From Streptomyces graminilatus (GTDB lineage: Bacteria; Actinomycetota; Actinomycetes; Streptomycetales; Streptomycetaceae), in assembly GCF_001418565.1 (NCBI RefSeq), contig NZ_LIQQ01000005.1, positions 1 through 47,876 on the forward strand: a stretch of 47,876 bases of DNA, in the 5' to 3' direction. The position numbers and the translations under genes were made by a program. Shown here piece by piece: positions 1 through 7,509 of this stretch. A model generated the notes under the pieces. It was not told the DNA's origin and did no database searches. It saw only the letters and a list, made by a program, of their open reading frames with translations. Each line of letters begins with the position of its first letter. Within the stretch, counting starts at the first letter, position 1.

Positions 1-150
1 GTCGGGGCTGGTGTCGCGGCCGGGGTCGGGGGCGAAGCCGTCCCAACTGCCGACGAGGTGGGGGTCGGTGTGCTCGTCGCGTTTGCCGGGGCCATACAGG
101 TAGACGAGCAGGCCGTGGGTGCGCGAGCCGCGTCGGATCTTGGGGACCAT
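1..150 (-). CDS. Relaxase/mobilisation nuclease, N-terminal 50 residues (runs off window)
   Basis: The reading frame starts at ATG 150..148 and is still open at the left edge, so only the first 50 residues are seen. They begin MVPKIRRGSRTHGLLVYLYG and continue through a DPHLVGSWDGFAPDPGRD stretch, a pattern I recognise from the N-termini of Streptomyces relaxases. These enzymes nick DNA at oriT and lead the strand in mobilisation. The start overlaps the stop of the MobC-like gene by one base (TGATG), implying translational coupling. The catalytic tyrosine and histidine motifs lie outside the window, so activity cannot be judged. Family assignment rests on this short piece and on its neighbour. 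Confidence 0.75.
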   Translation of the reverse strand, partial: MVPKIRRGSRTHGLLVYLYGPGKRDEHTDPHLVGSWDGFAPDPGRDTSPD

Positions 151-608
151 CAGAGGCGCTTCTTCACCAGGGTGTCGGCTGCGTCGTCTACGTGGGCCAG
201 GATGCGGGTCAAGGTCGTGAGGGCGTGGTCGAGTTCGCCGGGGCGGGGCTGTCCTCCGGCGTTGTAGACGAAGGCGATCTGGTTGATGTTGTTGCCGACA
301 CGGGAGATGGCGGTGCGCAGGGCGGCGAGCTCGTCGATGGCGGCGTCGACCTGTTCGTTGGTGTGCGCGGTGGTCGAACCGCGGGCGACGGCGAGGCCGG
401 CGACGGCGAGGAAACGGGCGACGGTGACGGCGCGCTGCTTGGCGGCGGCGGTGATCTCGGTCTTCTCGGTGTGTGACAGGCGGGTGGTCGTCTTGTGGGT
501 GCGCTGGCTCGGGTTGCGGGTGCGTCGGCGCGGCTTGCGGTCGGGGAACGCGGGTTGGCTCGTGCTCTGTTGCTCGCGCGGGGGGCGGTCGTCTGCTTCT
601 CCTCCCAC
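150..608 (-). CDS. mobC: MobC-like relaxase accessory protein
   Basis: About 152 residues when started at GTG 608; the frame is open further upstream but the upstream part is arginine/proline-rich out-of-frame noise running across the inverted repeats. A basic N-terminus (RKPRRRTRNPSQRTHK) is followed by a ribbon-helix-helix-like stretch (TEKTEITAAAKQRAVTVARFLA) and a C-terminal helical part with VGNNINQIAFVYNA, typical of MobC proteins that bind oriT and assist the relaxase. Its stop overlaps the relaxase start (TGATG). The inverted-repeat cluster at 632-746 lies immediately upstream, as expected for an oriT. The exact start is uncertain because no clear Shine-Dalgarno precedes the GTG. Confidence 0.7.
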   Translation of the reverse strand: MGGEADDRPPREQQSTSQPAFPDRKPRRRTRNPSQRTHKTTTRLSHTEKTEITAAAKQRAVTVARFLAVAGLAVARGSTTAHTNEQVDAAIDELAALRTAISRVGNNINQIAFVYNAGGQPRPGELDHALTTLTRILAHVDDAADTLVKKRL

Positions 609-631
609 GGCCGGCGCCCCCTGGTGCCGGG

Positions 632-746
632 AGTCCGGCTGGTCCCCGTGCGCCCTCGCTCGGGGACCAGCCGGACTTCCCCCGCCCCCCTGGGCGGGGG
701 CAAGTGCATACGACGGGCCGTAGGACCGTCGTATGCGACAACTTGC
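632..746. other. Candidate oriT: three nested inverted repeats upstream of mobC
   Basis: Three perfect inverted repeats follow one another. 632-648 pairs with 661-677 (17-bp arms, 12-nt loop, core GTCCGGCTGGTCCCCG). 679-687 pairs with 692-700 (CCCCCGCCC/GGGCGGGGG, 4-nt loop). 706-716 pairs with 726-736 (GCATACGACGG/CCGTCGTATGC), with an outer GCAAGT/ACTTGC pair at 700-705 and 741-746. Hairpin clusters just upstream of mobC/relaxase genes are typical of origins of transfer. The first hairpin could instead act as a terminator, although no T-run follows it. The oriT role is inferred from position and structure only. Confidence 0.5.
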
Positions 747-811
747 TCCGCCAGGAGCCGTGTTGGGGTCACGCTGCGGTCCGGACGTGGTGGCCACCGG
801 GTCGTTGGCGG

Positions 812-1036
812 TCACCGGCCCGTCTCCGCGTCCTGCTGGTGGATGCCGCGGACGACTTCCTCGATCCAGTCCATGGCCAGGACCGGGTGGTGCAGGGTCC
901 AGGGGCGGCTGTGTCGGTGTCGTTGCACGGTCCAGGTGCTGTCGGGACCGGATTCGGCACGGTGGAGGTGGCCACGCTGGTGCAGGACGGTTAGCCAGGA
1001 GTCCACCTCTGACGGTGTGGCGGGGTTCGTACGCAT
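812..1036 (-). CDS. Small hypothetical protein of the mobilisation operon (74 aa)
   Basis: ATG at 1036 is preceded by GGAG with about 9 nt spacing. The 74-residue product (begins MRTNPATPSEVDSWLTVLHQ) is rich in His, Trp and Arg, and contains DWIEEVVRGIHQQD near the C-terminus. I recognise no domain. The opening DSWLTVLHQRGHLHRAE looks like a small winged-helix segment, but this is only an impression. It lies between the DUF2637 gene and the oriT-like repeats on the same strand, so it is probably cotranscribed with the mobilisation genes. Confidence 0.5.
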   Translation of the reverse strand: MRTNPATPSEVDSWLTVLHQRGHLHRAESGPDSTWTVQRHRHSRPWTLHHPVLAMDWIEEVVRGIHQQDAETGR

Positions 1037-1088
1037 GGCGGTGCTCTCCGGTTCCTTCAGGAGGTCGTGGGGCGCGTGTCCAGGGGCG

Positions 1089-1780
1089 GGTGACCGGCCG
1101 AGGTGTCCGGCTGGTCACGCGCCCCATGTGGTGTGCGGTCAGTTCCGGGAGGTGGTGACCGACTGTCCGTGCTGCTGGCGAAGCTGGACCATCAGGGCGG
1201 TCAGCGTGTCGCTGGACAGCGGGATCTGCTGACCGCGGATCGCCTGGGCGACCACCTTGCGGGTCAGCTTGTCCTCGGCCCTGACCGCTGACCGGGCTAT
1301 CTCCAGGAGCTCCTCGGTGTCCGGGTCAGGTCGCCGGTCACCGGTTGGCCGGGTGTCCGAGTCAGTGACCGGTGGCGGAGCGACCGGCCGACCAGTGACC
1401 GGCGGGAGGTTGTCCGGGCGACCGGTGACCGGCTCGTTGACGGGCTGTCGGTCAGTGACCGCCGGGGCGGTGTCCGGCTGTCCGCCCAGGTCAGTGGTGT
1501 TGAGCTCCCGGTCGCGGTGACCGGTGTCCGGGTCGTTGCTGTCCTCCGGGGCGCTGTCCCCGGTCAGTGTCCGGGGGGCGTCCGGGGTCTGCTTGTCCAG
1601 GGACAGGCGGGGCCGGTCCGTCAGGGCAGTGACCGGCTGTCCGGCGTCGACCTGACCGGGATGTGGCTGCGGCTGGCCAGCCCGGTCAGCCCGAGTGACC
1701 GCAATGCGCTCGGGCTGACCGGGGTGACCGGCCTGACCGAGGTCGTCGCGGTCACTTCGGTCACTGTCCTTGACCGGCCC
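1089..1780. repeat. Dense TG[A/T]CCGG short-repeat field
   Basis: The 8-mer GTGACCGG occurs at least seven times between about 1089 and 1730, mixed with a similar number of TGTCCGG copies and several TGACCGG/CGACCGG variants, nearly all in the same orientation on the plus strand. They lie mostly inside the low-complexity C-terminal coding part of the DUF2637 gene, where they encode recurring PVTGRP/VTDRQP-like peptides. Clusters of 8-bp repeats are the recognition sites (TRS in clt) of the Streptomyces FtsK-like conjugal translocase TraB, but the sequence here differs from the pSVH1 motif I know. The repeat may therefore be a cis transfer locus or merely a repetitive protein tail. Confidence 0.55.
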
Positions 1781-2209
1781 CCGGGCGATGAGGATGTACA
1801 GGTGGACCGCTCCGGCCAGTGCGAGCGGAGCGATGGTGGACAGGACGGCGACCACCGTGTCGCCGAGACGCAGCCCGTTGGCCGAGGCGTTCTCTTCGTT
1901 GAGCCTGACCGCGTGCAGCGCGTTGGCCCAGATGCTGGCGGCGGTGGCCGTGCCAAAGAGGGTCCAGACGTAGAGCCGGGCTCGCAGCGGTGCTTCGCGC
2001 AGGACCAGCAAGGCGCGGATGCCGTAGGCGATGAACCCGTCGATCACCAAGGGGAAGAGGTAGGTCAGCAGGCCCCGGACGTGGATGGCGACGGCCATCT
2101 GCTGCAGGGCGTCGTACGACAGGGCGCATCCCGCACCGCCGAGGGCGATGACGACCGCGCGGTCCCACCCGGTGACGTGCGCCGTGCTCGGCGCGCTCAC
2201 GATGCTCAC
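1139..2209 (-). CDS. DUF2637 membrane protein with repetitive hydrophilic tail
   Basis: 356 residues from GTG 2209, which overlaps the stop of the whiB-like gene (GTGA). Residues about 15-155 contain four hydrophobic segments (WDRAVVIALGGAGCALSYDA; LLTYLFPLVIDGFIAYGI; YVWTLFGTATAASIWANAL; VVAVLSTIAPLALAGAVHLYI), the pattern of DUF2637 proteins found on actinobacterial plasmids and integrative elements next to replication and transfer genes. From about residue 165 the chain is disordered, rich in D, P, T and R, with VTGRP/VTDR repeats. A conserved basic end (EDKLTRKVVAQAIRGQQIPLS) resembles an HTH-like tail. Role unknown; its position suggests element replication or spread. Confidence 0.8.
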   Translation of the reverse strand: MSIVSAPSTAHVTGWDRAVVIALGGAGCALSYDALQQMAVAIHVRGLLTYLFPLVIDGFIAYGIRALLVLREAPLRARLYVWTLFGTATAASIWANALHAVRLNEENASANGLRLGDTVVAVLSTIAPLALAGAVHLYILIARGPVKDSDRSDRDDLGQAGHPGQPERIAVTRADRAGQPQPHPGQVDAGQPVTALTDRPRLSLDKQTPDAPRTLTGDSAPEDSNDPDTGHRDRELNTTDLGGQPDTAPAVTDRQPVNEPVTGRPDNLPPVTGRPVAPPPVTDSDTRPTGDRRPDPDTEELLEIARSAVRAEDKLTRKVVAQAIRGQQIPLSSDTLTALMVQLRQQHGQSVTTSRN

Positions 2210-2772
2210 GCCGCCGTCCCGAAGTCATCGCGGCCCAGGCGCTCGCCATCGGTCTCGGGCGGCGGGGTGGTCTTCGTGGTCTGCTCCAGGTCTCGGTTGC
2301 GGATGGCTCGGCGGGTTTCGCGGTACAGCTTCTGGGCGTGTTCCTCGGTGATCTTCAGGAGCCAGGCGAGGCGCTGTTCGGTGAGGCCGTGGTGGTATGC
2401 GGCGTGGACGACCGCGCGGCGCTCGTCCTTGGTGAGGTGGACGTCGCGCCCGGCGACGGTGGCGTTGACGCGGCTGTAGTCGAGGCGGTGGGAGAGCTTC
2501 GCGTGCAGCGGCCCGCGCTCCTCCTCGGTCAGTCCGCCCCGGATGCCGTTGGTGTCGCCGCTCTCCAGGGCGGCGTCCAGGCAGGTGCGGCGGACCGGGC
2601 ACTGGCCGCACAGCGACTTCGCGGCGGTGATCCTGTCGGTCTCGTCGGGCTCCGGGAAGAAGATTTCGGGGTCCACCGGGTTGTGCTCGGTGCTCTGGCA
2701 GACGGCCTGGTCCTGCCAGGTGTGGTCACCGAGCGACCGGTGGCGGGCAGGGCTGATCGTCGTGGTGGTCAT
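2206..2772 (-). CDS. WhiB-family iron-sulfur regulator with C-terminal HTH-like extension
   Basis: 188 residues. The four cluster cysteines are at C25, C55, C58 and C64 (AVCQ, SLCGQC, RRTC), the WhiB pattern C-x29-C-x2-C-x5-C, followed by the turn motif GIRGG where classical Wbl proteins usually have GxWGG. Wbl proteins bind a 4Fe-4S cluster and act with sigma factors. After residue 105 there is a second helical region (LTKDERRAVVHAAYHHGLTEQRLAWLLKI) resembling a sigma-4/HTH fold, which makes this protein longer than most Wbls. It overlaps the DUF2637 gene by 4 bp and sits in the plasmid-like operon, so it probably regulates the element's own genes. Confidence 0.85.
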   Translation of the reverse strand: MTTTTISPARHRSLGDHTWQDQAVCQSTEHNPVDPEIFFPEPDETDRITAAKSLCGQCPVRRTCLDAALESGDTNGIRGGLTEEERGPLHAKLSHRLDYSRVNATVAGRDVHLTKDERRAVVHAAYHHGLTEQRLAWLLKITEEHAQKLYRETRRAIRNRDLEQTTKTTPPPETDGERLGRDDFGTAA

Positions 2773-2889
2773 GCGGGTTGCTCCGATCGCTCTCCGCGTG
2801 CAGTGGCGTCGGCGGAGGAGTGCGCTGGGTCGGGAGGTGCATGGGGCGGCGCGCTGAAGGCGCGGCCCGGCGTGGCGGCCTGCGGTGGA

Positions 2890-3597
2890 TCAGGCGGCGG
2901 GGTGGTGGCGTCTGCGGTCGACCGGCTCGAACTCGACCCGGGTGGTCATCTGCGCGAGTCGGGAGGTGACGCGGTCGCCGAGGTAGGCCCGGAGGTCCTT
3001 GATCGCCAGGTTGGTGGTGATCAGGGTCGGGAGCATGTGGTTGTACCGGCGGTTGATCAGCCGGTACGTCACTTCCTCGACCCACTCGGACGCCTTGGCA
3101 GCGCCGAGGTCGTCGATGATCAGCAGCGGGCACCGGCTGACGGCCGCCAGCTCCCGCTCGCTGTCGGCTCCTGGCCGGGGGCGGAGGTCGGCGTACAGGT
3201 CGGCGGCGGTGGTCGCGCGCCAGCGCACGCCCACTCCGGTCTTCACCAGCTGTCGGACCGCGCCGTACGCCTGGTGGGTCTTGCCCGCGCCGACTACCCC
3301 GGCCATCAGCAGGCTCGGGCCGGTGGTGACCTGCCGGCGGGCTCCGATGCTCGGGGCAACGGCCTGCTGGGCGACGTCCCGGGCCCAGTCCAGGACCTGC
3401 GGGTGGTCGGCGACCGCGCCTTGGTAGCGCGGGGGCATCGCGGCCAACAGGGCGTCCAGCGGGGAGTAGGGCTCGGGCTCGTCGGCCAGGGCGGCGACGG
3501 CTACGGGGTCGATGTTGCGGGCGGCCAGGATCCGGGCCATCCGGTCCAGGGTGCCTGCGCCGCCGAGGGTCTGCGGGTCGCGGGTGTGGGTGCGCAT
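2890..3597 (-). CDS. DnaC/IstB-like helicase-loader ATPase
   Basis: 235 residues from ATG 3597. Walker A is GVVGAGKT, Walker B is LLIIDDLG, and a sensor-1-like LITTNLAI follows, then an arginine-finger-like DRVTSRLAQM: the order of an AAA+ helicase loader of the DnaC/phage ATP-binding type. The gene starts on the stop of the replication-initiator-like gene (TGATG overlap), so the two products are made together. I infer that they recruit the host DnaB helicase to the element's origin. The frame is open upstream inside the neighbouring gene, but that part is arginine/proline-rich overlap, not protein. Confidence 0.8.
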   Translation of the reverse strand: MRTHTRDPQTLGGAGTLDRMARILAARNIDPVAVAALADEPEPYSPLDALLAAMPPRYQGAVADHPQVLDWARDVAQQAVAPSIGARRQVTTGPSLLMAGVVGAGKTHQAYGAVRQLVKTGVGVRWRATTAADLYADLRPRPGADSERELAAVSRCPLLIIDDLGAAKASEWVEEVTYRLINRRYNHMLPTLITTNLAIKDLRAYLGDRVTSRLAQMTTRVEFEPVDRRRHHPAA

Positions 3598-4616
3598 CAC
3601 AGCTCCTCGGCGTAGGCGGCGGCAGCGTCGACCGGGTTGGTCCACGCCTGGTGAGCGGGCACGGTAGGCCGGATTCCCGGCCGCGCCAAACCGGCGGACC
3701 GTGCGTTCATGGCGTCGTTCACGAGGCTCGGCAGGCGGCTGGGGTGGCCCTGGATCTCCGCGAAGCGCCGCAGTCCGGCGCGGACGTGCTCCGGGGCGAT
3801 GCCCTCGCCGAGGAGCTTCTTGGCGATGCGCCCGAGGTGTCCGATCACGTCGCTGGGCGGTCGCTCGTCGCACGCTGCGACGTACTCGCCGATCAGGTCG
3901 TTGGCCGAGACGGTGGCGTCGGGCGCTGTGCGCCCCGTAGGGAATGAAGATCCAGGATCCAAGATCCTAGATCCAGGCGCCGAGCCCTCTCCGAGGTTTC
4001 GGGGAGGCTTCGGAGAGTCCTCGGGGAATGCCGTCTGACCTGCGGGTTTCGCGCCGGGACGGTCAGGGGTGCCAGCGAGGCCGACGAGGGCGTCCTGTTG
4101 TGCGGTCGGGCCCTCGCGTCGGGCGGCGGAAGGCATCGGAGCGGGCCGCGCGGGCAGATCGAGGGCTCGGGGAGCGTTCGGCGAAGCCTCGGCGAGCCCT
4201 CGGGTAGGGGTGGGCGACGCCTCGGTACGCCTCGTGCAGGTCCCCTTGCAGGGGCCGCACCGGTCAGTGGCGTGGTGCTGCGGGCAGGAGGGCAGTCGGG
4301 ACTGGCTGGGTTTGTCGATCTTCTGGTGCTCGGACCAGGTCACGATGTGGAGGTACCGGCGGCCGTCGCAGCCGGTGTACCGGCAGATCAGGCCCGCGTT
4401 GGCGAGTTGCTGGAGGTCGTCCTCGACGTGGACTGAGGTGTGCTCGGCCCGCAGGGGCCAGAGCAGCCCCGCGATGATCGCGGCGTTGTCGCGGTGGCGG
4501 CCGTGGTCGTCGGCCTGGGTGAGGAGGCCGAAGAAGGTCCGCTCGGCCTCGACGTTCACCTCGGCGAGCGACTCGGAGACGAACGCCTCCGGCTTGATGG
4601 TTCGGATCCGCGCCAT
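3597..4616 (-). CDS. Replication initiator-like protein (winged-helix/DnaD-type)
   Basis: 339 residues. The N-terminal 110 residues (MARIRTIKPEAFVSESLAEV, then RTFFGLLTQADDHGR and HIVTWSEHQKID) match the winged-helix head of actinophage and mobile-element replication initiators. A long proline/arginine-rich linker (about 115-235) follows. The C-terminal segment (DLIGEYVAACDERPPSDVIGHL through SRLPSLVNDAMNA) looks like a DnaD-type helicase-interaction domain. The direct overlap with the ATPase gene supports an initiator/loader pair. The origin itself is not obvious; the gene-free stretch at 4993-5517 is one candidate. Confidence 0.7.
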   Translation of the reverse strand: MARIRTIKPEAFVSESLAEVNVEAERTFFGLLTQADDHGRHRDNAAIIAGLLWPLRAEHTSVHVEDDLQQLANAGLICRYTGCDGRRYLHIVTWSEHQKIDKPSQSRLPSCPQHHATDRCGPCKGTCTRRTEASPTPTRGLAEASPNAPRALDLPARPAPMPSAARREGPTAQQDALVGLAGTPDRPGAKPAGQTAFPEDSPKPPRNLGEGSAPGSRILDPGSSFPTGRTAPDATVSANDLIGEYVAACDERPPSDVIGHLGRIAKKLLGEGIAPEHVRAGLRRFAEIQGHPSRLPSLVNDAMNARSAGLARPGIRPTVPAHQAWTNPVDAAAAYAEEL

Positions 4617-4617
4617 G

Positions 4618-4992
4618 TCAGAGGCCCCGACTGACAGCGGCGAGGTCGCTGCGGGTGAGGGTCGCGGCGGCGAGGTCGAAGGTGTGGGGCCGGGTCCAGT
4701 CCGCGTCCGGCCAGACCCGCAGGACCCATCGGGCCGTGATCCTTGCGGTCGTCCGGCTCAGCTCGATCGTCTCCCCGTCCGCGTCCTTGGCGATGGCGTG
4801 CGGGTGGGGCCACGTCTGCTTCGGGTCGGTGAGGCTGACGCGGATGGTCGCCGCCCCGGGGATCATGTCGGCGAGCTGTGCCGCGAGGCGGTGCTGGCGG
4901 GCCTTGTCCGGGCATGCCAGAGTTCCGCTCGGCGTGGCGAGCATGCGATACTCCGTTGTTCGTAGGAGTGCGGTGCGGCGGTTCTCGTGCAA
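4618..4992 (-). CDS. Hypothetical protein upstream of the initiator (up to 124 aa)
   Basis: Frame from 4992 to a stop one base before the initiator gene. The first 16 residues may not be translated: a second ATG (MLATPSGTLACPDK) is at 4944 and fits the conserved-looking part better. The product contains RLAAQLADMIPGAATIRVSLTD and ends RVWPDADWTRPHTFDLAAATLTRSDLAAVSRGL. No family recognised. Its place at the head of the minus-strand operon suggests a replication or regulatory accessory protein. Confidence 0.55.
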   Translation of the reverse strand: MHENRRTALLRTTEYRMLATPSGTLACPDKARQHRLAAQLADMIPGAATIRVSLTDPKQTWPHPHAIAKDADGETIELSRTTARITARWVLRVWPDADWTRPHTFDLAAATLTRSDLAAVSRGL

Positions 4993-5517
4993 AAGCCCCG
5001 CCGCCCGCGAGATGTGAATCGGTGCCCTTGGGGGGGTACCGGCCCGGCGCTTGGGAGTTGGTAGCTCCCGGGCGCCGGTTTTCTTTGGTGCGCTACGTCA
5101 CGGACCGTGCGCTCGCATTCGCACCACCCCCTTCCTCCCTGCCTTCCATCTGCTCGTTCCGCCCCTCCCCGGGTCGCTGCCCGGCGGGGGACGACGAACA
5201 TATGTAGACACCCGCGAACAAGTCCATCCCTGGCCCTAACCCGTCGCACAGGGCTGGCGACAGCGGGTATCGGGGAAGGTGCTCCCGCGATCGGTCGACA
5301 ACGACTGGGTACCGAATGCGACGGCGCGTTGCGCAAGTAGCCACGACAACGCAACATGCATAGAGGTCCTCCAGGGGCTGGCACACTTGATGCTCGGGGC
5401 CCGATCAACAGGTGCGATACAGGAACGTACGTTAGTTGCGCGAATGTATCAAGCCTGGATTACAGTTGCCACAAACGCCGCCCCGACCAGCCTGACCGCC
5501 ACGCTGCAGGAGTTCAT
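4993..5517. other. Divergent intergenic region, possible element origin/promoter
   Basis: 525 bp without a supported gene, between the leftward replication operon and the rightward triple-HTH regulator. It holds a T-tailed hairpin at 5044-5086, a pyrimidine-rich tract at about 5124-5170, and a small palindrome ACATATGT near 5200. Two short plus-strand frames end exactly at the regulator start (ATGTGA overlapping GTG 5518) but have no convincing features. Promoters for both operons must lie here. An origin of replication is possible, but I see no iteron array. Confidence 0.4.
5044..5086 (+). terminator. Intrinsic terminator, plus-strand orientation
   Basis: CCGGCGCTTGGGAG (5044-5057) pairs with CTCCCGGGCGCCGG (5065-5078) with two G-U pairs, a 7-nt loop, and TTTTCTTT at 5079-5086. 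The U-run is on the plus strand although all genes to the left are on the minus strand, so it would end antisense or non-coding transcription entering from the left. Confidence 0.65.
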
Positions 5518-6396
5518 GTGACCCCACGTCAGTTCGACGGCAGTCGCGTGCGTGCCGTCCGGCGGGGCAAGGACCTTGGCCAGAAGGAGTTGGCGGCCAA
5601 GGTAGGTGTCAGCGGCCCGACTGTCGCGCGGTGGGAGAGCGGCCAGGACTTCCCCAAGGGCGAGAAGCTCCCAGCGATTGCAGCGGCGCTCAGTCAGCCG
5701 CTCGATGTTCTCTTCCCCCACGACGGCCCGCCGGACCTCCAGCTCCTAAGGTGCGACGCCGGTCTCAGCGTGGCGCAAGCCGCTGCGATCATCGGTACAA
5801 GCCGCGTCCCAGTGAACAATGCCGAATCCGGCCGACGCAGGCTGAGCGATGCTTACGTGCAGCCGCTCGCAGAGGCGTACGGGGTGACCGAAGCGGATTT
5901 GCTGGCCGCCCAGGACTGCTCGTTCGACCTTCGCTCCAGGACCTCGCGCGACGACCAGGCACCCGCACCCCTCCGCACGATCGGAGAAAAGATCAACTAT
6001 CTCCTGCAGTACGGGTACGTGGGCCAGGAAGCGCCCTCTGACGAGGAAATCGCGCGGGTCGTCAATGATCACGCAGGCGTGACAGCTGTCACAACCGACG
6101 ACATCGTCGCCCTTCGCACGGGTGCCACAACCGAGGCTTCCGACGCAGTGCGTGCCGGCCTAGCCGAGGCGCTCCAGGTCGACGCCGCTCTCTTCCAGGA
6201 CGACGCCGAGGTCGACCCTGCGGCCCGCGAACTCCTGGAGGCGATCCGCTTCCTTAGCTCGATTCACCGAGGGCAGATCCTCGGCCTGGCTGCCCGCGGC
6301 AACAGCGGGGGCCTGTCGGCCGGGATGATGGCCAACATCAACGAACTCGTCGGAGAGCTGAAGCACAAGCTGCCAGAGGTGCAGGACGGGGAGTGA
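5518..6396 (+). CDS. XRE regulator with two HTH domains and an EspR-like third domain
   Basis: 292 residues from GTG 5518, preceded by AGGAG with 5 nt spacing. Residues about 7-60 form a first XRE HTH (LGQKELAAKVGVSGPTVARW), and about 77-128 a second (LSVAQAAAIIGTSRVPVNNAE). About 150-220 is a third unit (IGEKINYLLQ, then PSDEEIARVV and DIVALRTGATTEAS), resembling the mycobacterial nucleoid regulator EspR and related actinobacterial XRE proteins. The C-terminus is helical (GMMANINELVGELKHKL). It faces the replication operon across a shared intergenic region and probably controls it. Ends at a long bidirectional terminator. Confidence 0.8.
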   Translation: MTPRQFDGSRVRAVRRGKDLGQKELAAKVGVSGPTVARWESGQDFPKGEKLPAIAAALSQPLDVLFPHDGPPDLQLLRCDAGLSVAQAAAIIGTSRVPVNNAESGRRRLSDAYVQPLAEAYGVTEADLLAAQDCSFDLRSRTSRDDQAPAPLRTIGEKINYLLQYGYVGQEAPSDEEIARVVNDHAGVTAVTTDDIVALRTGATTEASDAVRAGLAEALQVDAALFQDDAEVDPAARELLEAIRFLSSIHRGQILGLAARGNSGGLSAGMMANINELVGELKHKLPEVQDGE

Positions 6397-6517
6397 CGGC
6401 ACCCGCGAGCTTGCGCATCCGAGACGTTCCGCTCTGCAGGCTGCGCGTCTGCTGCGGGCCGTCGTCCGAGCGTGGAGCAAGTCGGCACGAGCTACGTCAC
6501 AGCCGGACTGGTGCCGA

Positions 6518-6577
6518 CACAGCTAAGGGACTACGGCGTCGCCCCAGGATGGGCGACGCCGTAGTCCCTTAGCTGTG
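6518..6577. terminator. Bidirectional terminator, 27-bp perfect stem
   Basis: Positions 6518-6544 and 6551-6577 are perfect inverted repeats (arm begins CACAGCTAAGGGACTACGGC) with a 6-nt loop. It lies between the convergent regulator (ends 6396) and HAD gene (ends 6611). There is no T-run, as is common in Streptomyces. A smaller repeat, GTCGGCAC/GTGCCGAC (6481-6488 and 6511-6518), touches its left arm. Confidence 0.85.
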
Positions 6578-6610
6578 GCTATGACCTCTGGGCACAGGAC
6601 GCCCGTCTAG

Positions 6611-7240
6611 CTACGACCCGGCGAGGTCCACGCCGAGCAGCTCGGAGAGAGTGGCTACCGTCTGCTTGGGGTCCTGGTTGTGCACCCCTGCGAGGCCGAG
6701 CTGCTCTGCTGCCTGAACGTACGCTTCGGTGTCATCGACGAAGATGCACTGCTCGGCCGGCAGATCCATGAGCTTGAGCGTGATCTCGAAGAGGCTCGGG
6801 TCAGGCTTGCGCATCAGGTGCTGCTCGGAGATCACCACGACGTCGTACAGCCGCTCAAGCTCGTAGCCCTCGTACAGGTCCCACGGAGCCAGCCCCACGC
6901 TGTTGGACAGGATGGCCACCTTGATCCCGGCTCGCCTCGCCGCGGCAGCCGCGTTGATCAGCAGCGGCTCAGGGCGAAGGTCACCGAAGATGCGACCCAT
7001 CAGACCATCGGGGTCCACACCAAGCATCTTGCCGGCGAACGCGTTCCACTCCGTCTGGGAGACGGCTCCGCGCTCAAGGTCGCTGGTGATCCGGACGCCT
7101 TCGTCGTCCCTGTACAGGGCCCTTAGGCAGGCGCCCTGCGGAAGTCCCTCGCGCTGCTCGAAGGCAAGCACTGCAGGCAACAGGGGGGTGGTGAGCACGC
7201 CTCCGAAATCGAGGATGAGGCCAGTGCAGCGGTTGGACAT
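6611..7240 (-). CDS. HAD-superfamily hydrolase (subfamily IA)
   Basis: 209 residues from ATG 7240, chosen because GGAG lies 7-8 nt upstream and the HAD core begins at once. Motif I is LILDFGGVLTTP (nucleophile Asp; the second Asp of DxD is replaced by Gly, as in some sugar-phosphatase/epoxide-hydrolase-like members). Motif II is AILSNS, motif III is the Lys in MRKPDPSLF, and motif IV is CIFVDDTEAYVQAA. A cap domain lies between motifs I and II. Likely a small-molecule phosphatase or dehalogenase-like enzyme; substrate unknown. It stands alone on the minus strand. Confidence 0.85.
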   Translation of the reverse strand: MSNRCTGLILDFGGVLTTPLLPAVLAFEQREGLPQGACLRALYRDDEGVRITSDLERGAVSQTEWNAFAGKMLGVDPDGLMGRIFGDLRPEPLLINAAAAARRAGIKVAILSNSVGLAPWDLYEGYELERLYDVVVISEQHLMRKPDPSLFEITLKLMDLPAEQCIFVDDTEAYVQAAEQLGLAGVHNQDPKQTVATLSELLGVDLAGS

Positions 7241-7509
7241 GCGGGAACTCCATTGCTGGGATTTCGGACGTCCATCCAGACTGCGGACAGCGTCACAGAC
7301 TCGGCTGTATATGGCGACGACAACACTGTGCGTCACGAGGCCAGAGTCCATTCATCACTTACTGGGCGGAACAGGGCCTATCAGTCCGTTCAACCCACGG
7401 TACCAGTCCAGTTCGTGCAGTCGAGGGTGCCGAATCTCACTCACAAGCCTGCCACTCAAGATCAATATCCCGATTGACCCCGAGTTCCGGGCAGTTGGTC
7501 TATTGCAAG

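Noticed and set aside
1089..1780. CRISPR array
   Set aside because: The repeats are 7-8 bp, irregularly spaced and lie in a coding region; no repeat-spacer periodicity and no cas gene.
5279..5521. 80-codon frame ending in ATGTGA at the start of the triple-HTH gene
   Set aside because: Composition is not gene-like, and it spans the expected promoter; only its last 25 codons could be a coupling leader, with no supporting evidence.
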